A stretch of DNA of 64,000 nt, taken from positions 1 to 64,000 of the forward strand of contig JBEVXU010000019.1 in assembly GCA_040505895.1 (NCBI GenBank), given 5' to 3'. This document shows, in pieces, positions 58,837-64,000 of this stretch; the first letter of the stretch is position 1; each line of letters starts with the position of its first letter. Both the position numbers and the translations under genes were made by a program. This stretch comes from Vondammii sp040505895 (GTDB taxonomy: Bacteria; Pseudomonadota; Gammaproteobacteria; Chromatiales; Chromatiaceae). Under the pieces are notes generated by a model. The model was given only the letters and a program-made list of their open reading frames with translations. It was not told where the DNA came from and did not search any database.

Positions 58837-61035
58837 TCAAATGTCCAATATCCCCCCGCCCTCTTTTGCCCTGTAGAGCGCCTGATCGGCACGCTGAAAA
58901 ACCTCCTCGAAGGGTTCGTCGGAGCGTTTCATCAGGGTGAGGCCGATACTAATGGTGATGCGAAGGCTGTAGCTCTTGTAGTGTACCGAGGTGGCATCGA
59001 CGGCATCACGTAGTCGTTTAGCAACCTTTAGTGCGGTATTTCTATCGGTTTCGGGGAGAACAGCAGCAAACTCACCTCCCTGAATACGCCCGATGATATC
59101 GATATCCCGTAGCTGGCTGCTACAGATTTCGGCTACGGTGTGGGCGGCCTCGTCTCCCATACTATAACCGTAGGTCTCATTGATCTCCTGCAGCTCGTCA
59201 ATATCCAGCAGCAGGATGATAAACGGTCGGTCAAAACGTTGTGCCCGGCGGAGCTCACTCGCTGCAAGCTCCTGGAGGCGGCGCATGTTGTTGAGGCCCG
59301 TGAGGGGGTCCGTTCCATCCGCAGTGCCGCTTCTGTTTCTGTCACCCTTATGGTCATCAGTATCTCGCATCACCGTCACCTTCACCTCTTCACCATGAAG
59401 GGGAAGTTGGGTGGTGCGTAGTTTCAAAATCATGCTCTCCCCATTCTTGTGGGCGATGGCGACTTGGAATGGAGTGCTCTGCTCTGATATGAGCGCCCGT
59501 TCCAGCAACCCTCTATGCTCCGGCAGGGCGAACTCCAGTAGAGCCTTGCCTTTGACCTCTTCGGCCGAGTAGCCAAGTGTCTCTTCAAAAGCTTTGTTGA
59601 CGTCGAGGATAATATTACCTGTGTGGAGAACGACACACTCAAATGTCGCCTCCGCCAGTCGTTTGTAACGCTCCTCACTTTCGCCCAGTTCGCTGCTCTG
59701 GGTTTCCACCCGTTGAGTCAGTTCACTGTTTACCTGGTGCAGGGCCGCCTGGGTATCTTCAAGTTTACGGTTATTGCTTCTCAGTCGACTGAAGGAGCCC
59801 TGCAGCTGTTGTGCCATGACATTGAAAGAGTTGGCGAGAGAGCTGATCTCTTCTGTACCATTATCCGGTATCTGCTGCCCCCAGTTGCCGGCGGTAAGGG
59901 AGAGTGCCGCCTGCTTCAGGTTGGAGAGAGGAACAGTCACACGTCGTGCCAGATAGAAGCTGAGGGTGCCGGCGATGAGGAGGGCGATAAGACAGAGGCC
60001 GACGGTGATGTAGGTGTTTTTGACCACCCTCTCCATAAAGGGAGCTTCGGGCACGGCGATGGCGATCAACCAGTCTATCCCCCGTGGATCACGAAATGGA
60101 CTCAGCTGCAGAAATTGTCGTTGGCCTTCGAAGTCGAACTCCAGGCGATGCTCCTGATTTACCATCTTGAAATAGGTAAACTGATGGGTCAGTTCGTGGT
60201 AGGCGGCGCGGATAATGGGTGAAATGCTATCGCCTGCATCAATGCGGGTGATCTTCTTGCCGTCCTTTCCACCCCTAAATGGGCGCAGGTCACTGGAGGA
60301 AGCGACCAGCAGACCGGAGGGCTCAAAGATAAAGATCTCTCCTACATCTCCTTTTGTAAGCTCAGCTAACTGCTTCTGGATATGGGAGAGCAGGATATCG
60401 GTAGCGAGGACGCCCGACAGTTCACCGGTACTGCTATACAGTGGTAGGGCGGCGGTAATGCCGAGAGTTCCTTCAAGAAAAAAGGTGTAGATATCTGTCC
60501 ATATCGCCCCGCCGTCGGCGGTAGCTTTTTTATACCAGGGGCGTCCTCTGGAGTCATAGGCTTCGCGGCGTTGCAATGCTTCGCTTCTGGTGCCACCGTC
60601 GGTCATCGAGTAGACGGTGGATTTTCCGGCGGCAAACTCGTCTGTCTGCCGTGCGACATAAGAGCCGTCACCACGACGGGCGACCAGCAAAATTCCGCCC
60701 GCGTTGTTGCCGAAATAGATGTAGTTGGTGGTCTCGAAGATTTGCAACTGTTGCCAGAAGTAGTTCTGCAGAGCAATTGGATCACCCAGATCCATTCCGC
60801 TCATATCGATGTAGTTTTTGTTTAGGCGGTTTACCTGATGTGGAGCCTCAAGAAAGCCTTCGAGGTGATGAAGAACCTGTGAGTAGGCGTTTTGCCGCAC
60901 TTCGTCGGCCACCTCATTGACGGCATCGCTGCCAGTGACGAACGAGAGATAGCCGACCATTGCGACCGTGGCCGCGATCAGGGCAATAAAAGGTATTGTG
61001 ATCGTGGCCTTTAGTGACCACCTTCCTTGTTGCAC
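58837..61035 (-). CDS. Cache-HAMP-PAS-GGDEF signalling protein with degenerate active site
   Basis: 732 residues: membrane helix (about 12-32), dCache sensor (about 35-330, including DSRGRPWYKKATADGGAIW), second membrane helix (about 340-365), HAMP (about 365-415), coiled linker, PAS (about 455-560), GGDEF domain (about 575-732). The signature reads QGGEF at about 652-656 instead of GGEEF or GGDEF, with an RxxD-like RDID before it. It may be a weak or inactive cyclase that binds cyclic di-GMP. It lies between AF1514 and trpD in the same direction. Confidence 0.9.
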   Translation of the reverse strand: MQQGRWSLKATITIPFIALIAATVAMVGYLSFVTGSDAVNEVADEVRQNAYSQVLHHLEGFLEAPHQVNRLNKNYIDMSGMDLGDPIALQNYFWQQLQIFETTNYIYFGNNAGGILLVARRGDGSYVARQTDEFAAGKSTVYSMTDGGTRSEALQRREAYDSRGRPWYKKATADGGAIWTDIYTFFLEGTLGITAALPLYSSTGELSGVLATDILLSHIQKQLAELTKGDVGEIFIFEPSGLLVASSSDLRPFRGGKDGKKITRIDAGDSISPIIRAAYHELTHQFTYFKMVNQEHRLEFDFEGQRQFLQLSPFRDPRGIDWLIAIAVPEAPFMERVVKNTYITVGLCLIALLIAGTLSFYLARRVTVPLSNLKQAALSLTAGNWGQQIPDNGTEEISSLANSFNVMAQQLQGSFSRLRSNNRKLEDTQAALHQVNSELTQRVETQSSELGESEERYKRLAEATFECVVLHTGNIILDVNKAFEETLGYSAEEVKGKALLEFALPEHRGLLERALISEQSTPFQVAIAHKNGESMILKLRTTQLPLHGEEVKVTVMRDTDDHKGDRNRSGTADGTDPLTGLNNMRRLQELAASELRRAQRFDRPFIILLLDIDELQEINETYGYSMGDEAAHTVAEICSSQLRDIDIIGRIQGGEFAAVLPETDRNTALKVAKRLRDAVDATSVHYKSYSLRITISIGLTLMKRSDEPFEEVFQRADQALYRAKEGGGILDI

Positions 61036-61043
61036 GATTTAAA

Positions 61044-62066
61044 TCACTCAAAGCTCTGGCTGAGTATGACCAACTGGTCGAGCCGGTTACGTGCCTCACC
61101 GCTGGCGATCACCTCCCCGGCCTTGGCAATGCCATCGGGTAGGGTGTCGGTGATGCCGGCGGTGAAGATGGCAGCGCCGGCATTGAGTTGGACGATATCC
61201 CGAGCAGGCCCCGGTGTGTTATCAAGTACACTGCGTATAACGCCCAGACTCTCTTGTGCGTCTGCTACCTTGATCTCCGAAATAGGCGTGCGCTTAAAGC
61301 CGAAGTCCTCAGGCTGAATACTGAAGCGGCGCACCTGTCCGTCCTTGAGTTCAGCCACTTCGGTTTTGTCACCGATGCTGATCTCATCGAGGCCATCGCG
61401 AGAGTGAACCACCATGACATGGCGACTGCCCAGCTTTTGCAAAACATCGGCCATGGGTGTGAGTAGCTCATCGCTGAAGACACCGAGTAACTGGTTGGGT
61501 ACCCCGGCTGGATTGGTCAGTGGGCCAAGGACGTTAAAGATGGTGCGGGCACCCATCTCCTTGCGTGGGCCGATGGCGTGCTTCATGGCGCTGTGGTGGG
61601 CGGGGGCGAACATGAAGCCGACCCCCACCTGACGTACACACTGTTCCACTTCACCGCCTGAAAGCGCAATGCGTACTCCCGCCGCCTCCAGTGCATCGGC
61701 GGCACCGGATTTGCTGGAGACCGAGCGGTTGCCGTGCTTGGCGACATTACAGCCAGCGGCAGCGGCTACGAACATAGAGGCGGTGGAGATATTGAATGTG
61801 CCGGAGGAGTCGCCACCGGTGCCAACGATATCCACGGTGTTAGGCAAGTCACCGATCTTTACGCCACTGGCCAGCTCCCTCATCACTGCGGCGGCCGCAG
61901 CAATCTCGGTGACACTCTCCCCTTTCATGCGCAGGCCGATAAGAAAACCACCGATCTGGGCCGGCGTGGCATCGCCGGTCATGATGGTGCGCATTACCTC
62001 GGTCATCTCTTCTGCATTCAGGTCTTTGTGAGAGAGTACGCGGTTGATTGCTTGTGGCATCTCCAT
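61044..62066 (-). CDS. trpD: Anthranilate phosphoribosyltransferase
   Basis: 340 residues from ATG 62066. It joins anthranilate with PRPP in tryptophan synthesis. Motifs: VDIVGTGGDSSGTFNIST (PRPP), AKHGNRSVSSKSGAADALEA, and FAPAHHSAMKHAIGPRKEMG. The frame opens earlier at 62177 but this part overlaps the CACAGAG repeat. trpG is upstream, separated by a 300-bp gap holding repeats. Confidence 0.96.
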   Translation of the reverse strand: MEMPQAINRVLSHKDLNAEEMTEVMRTIMTGDATPAQIGGFLIGLRMKGESVTEIAAAAAVMRELASGVKIGDLPNTVDIVGTGGDSSGTFNISTASMFVAAAAGCNVAKHGNRSVSSKSGAADALEAAGVRIALSGGEVEQCVRQVGVGFMFAPAHHSAMKHAIGPRKEMGARTIFNVLGPLTNPAGVPNQLLGVFSDELLTPMADVLQKLGSRHVMVVHSRDGLDEISIGDKTEVAELKDGQVRRFSIQPEDFGFKRTPISEIKVADAQESLGVIRSVLDNTPGPARDIVQLNAGAAIFTAGITDTLPDGIAKAGEVIASGEARNRLDQLVILSQSFE

Positions 62067-62366
62067 AGTGTGGTACCTATATGGTTGTTTTTTTGGGTCA
62101 CAGAGAACGCAGAGGAACGCTGAGTTATATGTATGGATTATAACTATTTGAGATTTATGGGCAATTGGTTCGCCCACCCACTACTCATAACTATCCAGAT
62201 TAGGGTAGGAGTGGTTTCCCGAAGCGCGATCGAATTCCCATCGCGCTTCGGGAAAGCGCTCCTACAAAAACCGCGGGGCATCGGACAACCCGGAGCGAAT
62301 AAGCTCGCTCCACCTCCGGCTAACGGATTTCGCACAAAAAACTTTGTGTGCTCTGCCCCTAAAGCC
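62067..62366. other. Intergenic gap between trpG and trpD with repeats
   Basis: Carries a single CACAGAG copy (about 62094-62120) and the third REP-like hairpin (62205-62265). Such a gap in a trp operon is larger than usual and may affect coupling of trpD. Confidence 0.7.
62205..62265. repeat. REP-like hairpin, GTAGGAGCG family (copy 3)
   Basis: GTAGGAGTGGTTTCCCGAAG (62205 onward) and CTTCGGGAAAGCGCTCCTAC ending at 62265 form arms around AATTCCCA-type loop. Same outer ends as copies 1 and 2, inner stem different. Confidence 0.88.
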
Positions 62367-62948
62367 TCATCTCCCCTCAAGGAAATTCTGCAGCAGATCA
62401 TGGCCATGCTCGCTGAGGATCGACTCAGGATGGTATTGCACCCCCTGCACATCCAGTTCCCGGTGGCGAATGCCCATGATTTCATCAACAGCACCGTCCG
62501 CCGTCCGGGTCCAGGCGGTCATCTCCAGGCATTCAGGCAGGCTCTCCTTCTCCACCACCAGTGAATGGTAGCGGGTAGCTTCATAGGGATTGTTGAGGCC
62601 ACTGAAGAGTCCTGTATCGGCATGGTAGATGGGAGAGGTTTTTCCGTGCATCACCTCCCGGGCATGAACGATCTTGCCGCCGAAGGCCTGGCCGATTGAC
62701 TGGTGACCCAGGCAGACGCCGAGAATAGGTATGCGTCCGGCAAACCGCTTGATCACCTCCACCGAGATGCCTGCCTCATTGGGGGTGCAGGGGCCGGGGG
62801 AGATGACGATATGTTCGGGGTTGAGTGCCTCAATAGCCTCCAGCCCCACCTCATCGTTACGGTAGACGTGGACATCGGCACCCAGCTCACCGAAGTACTG
62901 CACCAGGTTATAGGTGAAAGAGTCGTAGTTATCGATCATAAGCAACAT
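62367..62948 (-). CDS. trpG: Anthranilate synthase component II (glutamine amidotransferase)
   Basis: 193 residues. Catalytic Cys79 in GVCLGHQSIGQAFGG; His and Glu of the triad in QYHPESILSE. It gives ammonia from glutamine to TrpE. It follows the trpE stop by two bases, so they are coupled. Length normal. Confidence 0.97.
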   Translation of the reverse strand: MLLMIDNYDSFTYNLVQYFGELGADVHVYRNDEVGLEAIEALNPEHIVISPGPCTPNEAGISVEVIKRFAGRIPILGVCLGHQSIGQAFGGKIVHAREVMHGKTSPIYHADTGLFSGLNNPYEATRYHSLVVEKESLPECLEMTAWTRTADGAVDEIMGIRHRELDVQGVQYHPESILSEHGHDLLQNFLEGR

Positions 62949-62950
62949 GG

Positions 62951-64000
62951 TTACGCTCCTTCACAACTATTGGTTTCAAGGCCGGCCTCAGCCAGCGCCA
63001 CGGCACGGAAAACGGCACGAGCCTTGTTCATCGTCTCCTCCCACTCCATCTGTGGTTGAGAGTCGGCGACGATGCCGGCTCCGGCCTGGATATGGAGGGT
63101 GTCACCCTTGATCACTGCAGTGCGGATGGCGATGGCGGTATCCATATTGCCATTCCAGGAGAGGTAGCCGACGGCACCGGAGTAGATGCCGCGTTTTACC
63201 GGCTCCAGCTCATCAATGATCTCCATGGCGCGGATTTTCGGCGCGCCGCTGACGGTGCCGGCGGGGAAAGTGGCGCGCAGTACATCGATGGCGTTCATCC
63301 CCTGTTTCAACTTCCCTGTGACGTTGGAGACGATGTGCATAACGTGAGAGTAACGCTCAACGATCATCTTGTCTGTGAGCTTGACAGTGCCGATCTCGGC
63401 CACCCGGCCGGCATCGTTACGGCCCAGATCAATCAGCATCAGGTGTTCGGCCAGCTCCTTGGGGTCGGCCAGCAGCTCCTTTTCCAGCGCGTTATCCTGC
63501 TCCACTGTCTCACCACGGCGGCGGGTACCGGCGATGGGGCGCACCGTTACCTCGCCATCCTCCAGGCGGGTGAGAATCTCCGGTGAAGAGCCGACGATAT
63601 GGAAGTCACCCATATTGTAGAAGTACATATAGGGGCTGGGATTGAGACCGCGCAGGGCACGGTAGAGGTCCAGTGGCTCAGCGTGAAACGGAATGGAGAG
63701 GCGCTGTGAAAGCACTGTCTGCATACAGTCGCCGTCGAGGATGTACTCCTTGGTCCGGGCCACCGCCTGTTTGAATCCCTCTTTGGTGAAGCCGGAGACG
63801 AAGTGTGATTCATCAATATCACGATGTTTGCACTTAGGTTGTTTTGGCAGGCTCTCGCGCATCTGCTCCACTACCGCTTGCAGTCTCTTGCGGCCTGACT
63901 CAAAGCTGCCACCGTTGGTGGGATCGACATGAATGATGACATAGAGGCGACCACGCAGATTGTCGAACACCACTACCTCATCCGATACCAGTAGCTGGAT
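62951..64000 (-). CDS. trpE: Anthranilate synthase component I (3' part, runs off the window)
   Basis: The last 349 codons are present; the N-terminal part lies beyond 64000, the frame is open to the edge. Chorismate-enzyme motifs include PIAGTRRRGETVEQDNALEKEL, LIDLGRNDAGRVAEIG, GTVSGAPKIRAMEIIDELEP and GAVGYLSWNGNMDTAIAIRT. It makes anthranilate from chorismate with TrpG. Feedback region (N-terminal) is not visible. Confidence 0.96.
   Translation of the reverse strand: MQLLVSDEVVVFDNLRGRLYVIIHVDPTNGGSFESGRKRLQAVVEQMRESLPKQPKCKHRDIDESHFVSGFTKEGFKQAVARTKEYILDGDCMQTVLSQRLSIPFHAEPLDLYRALRGLNPSPYMYFYNMGDFHIVGSSPEILTRLEDGEVTVRPIAGTRRRGETVEQDNALEKELLADPKELAEHLMLIDLGRNDAGRVAEIGTVKLTDKMIVERYSHVMHIVSNVTGKLKQGMNAIDVLRATFPAGTVSGAPKIRAMEIIDELEPVKRGIYSGAVGYLSWNGNMDTAIAIRTAVIKGDTLHIQAGAGIVADSQPQMEWEETMNKARAVFRAVALAEAGLETNSCEGA

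Noticed and set aside
1..64000. tRNA, rRNA, CRISPR arrays, phage structural genes, toxin-antitoxin pairs, restriction systems
   Set aside because: Scanned by eye for familiar motifs and protein signatures; none found. A covariance-model scan would be needed to exclude small RNAs.

Overview
The window looks like the chromosome of a free-living or symbiotic sulfur-oxidising gammaproteobacterium of the Chromatiales/Sedimenticola-Thiodiazotropha type. This is inferred from gene content: a sulfur-globule-like secreted protein, a complete propionyl-CoA to succinyl-CoA pathway, a CitE-like lyase, a chromate transporter, a TAXI solute receptor, two diguanylate cyclase proteins, and gammaproteobacterial versions of OxyR, GreB, Hsp33 and IbpA. 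No rRNA, tRNA or CRISPR array was seen. About 50 protein genes are packed on both strands. Intergenic space is unusually rich in small inverted-repeat elements.

Layout. 1-5 kb: accessory DNA with an orphan integron-type cassette (small membrane protein plus attC), a DUF2157/DUF4401/GDYXXLXY membrane operon, a small MITE-like element and a remnant of a PQQ sugar dehydrogenase. 5-11.2 kb: an AT-rich U32 peptidase/RlhA-like gene, bacteriohemerythrin, a lipoprotein and two linked secreted proteins of unknown function. 11.3-15.3 kb: stress block with an IbpA-type Hsp20 behind a sigma32-like promoter, OxyR, and rubrerythrin, rubredoxin and rubredoxin reductase. 15.3-21.2 kb: TrmH-type methyltransferase, DUF420 and DsbA-like proteins, endonuclease I, a CBS protein and a secreted LPPGL-repeat protein.

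21.5-31.2 kb: PrpE, methylmalonyl-CoA mutase, PccB, PccA and MeaB in one direction. The epimerase lies at 37.4 kb, so the whole route from propionate to succinyl-CoA is present. A LiuR-like palindrome precedes prpE. Three of the four gaps carry CACAGAG inverted pairs, and the gaps also carry REP-like and other palindromic repeats. 31.4-40.6 kb: ChrA, the sulfur-globule-like protein, a Pat-type acyl-CoA synthetase/GNAT protein divergent from an HDAC-like deacetylase, Mce, a broken thioesterase, an acyltransferase, a CitE-like lyase and a DksA/TraR zinc protein. The Pat/HDAC pair could control PrpE by reversible acetylation (inference).

41-50 kb: GGDEF protein, TAXI receptor, MsrA, SIMPL protein, DUF938 methyltransferase, and a compact OsmC / EF-G paralog / Hsp33 operon. 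50-64 kb: IalB-like protein, TrpC, GreB, a six-repeat CxxCxGxG protein, PPK2, SulP transporter, CysK, AF1514-like protein, a Cache-HAMP-PAS-GGDEF protein with a degenerate signature, and trpD, trpG and the 3' part of trpE, which runs off the window end. trpC is separated from trpEGD by about 9.3 kb.

No convincing wholly new multi-gene system was found. The strongest leads are the orphan integron cassette, the repeat-filled propionyl-CoA locus with a nearby acetylation/deacetylation pair, a 160-bp MITE present twice, and several unrecognised secreted or zinc-binding proteins.
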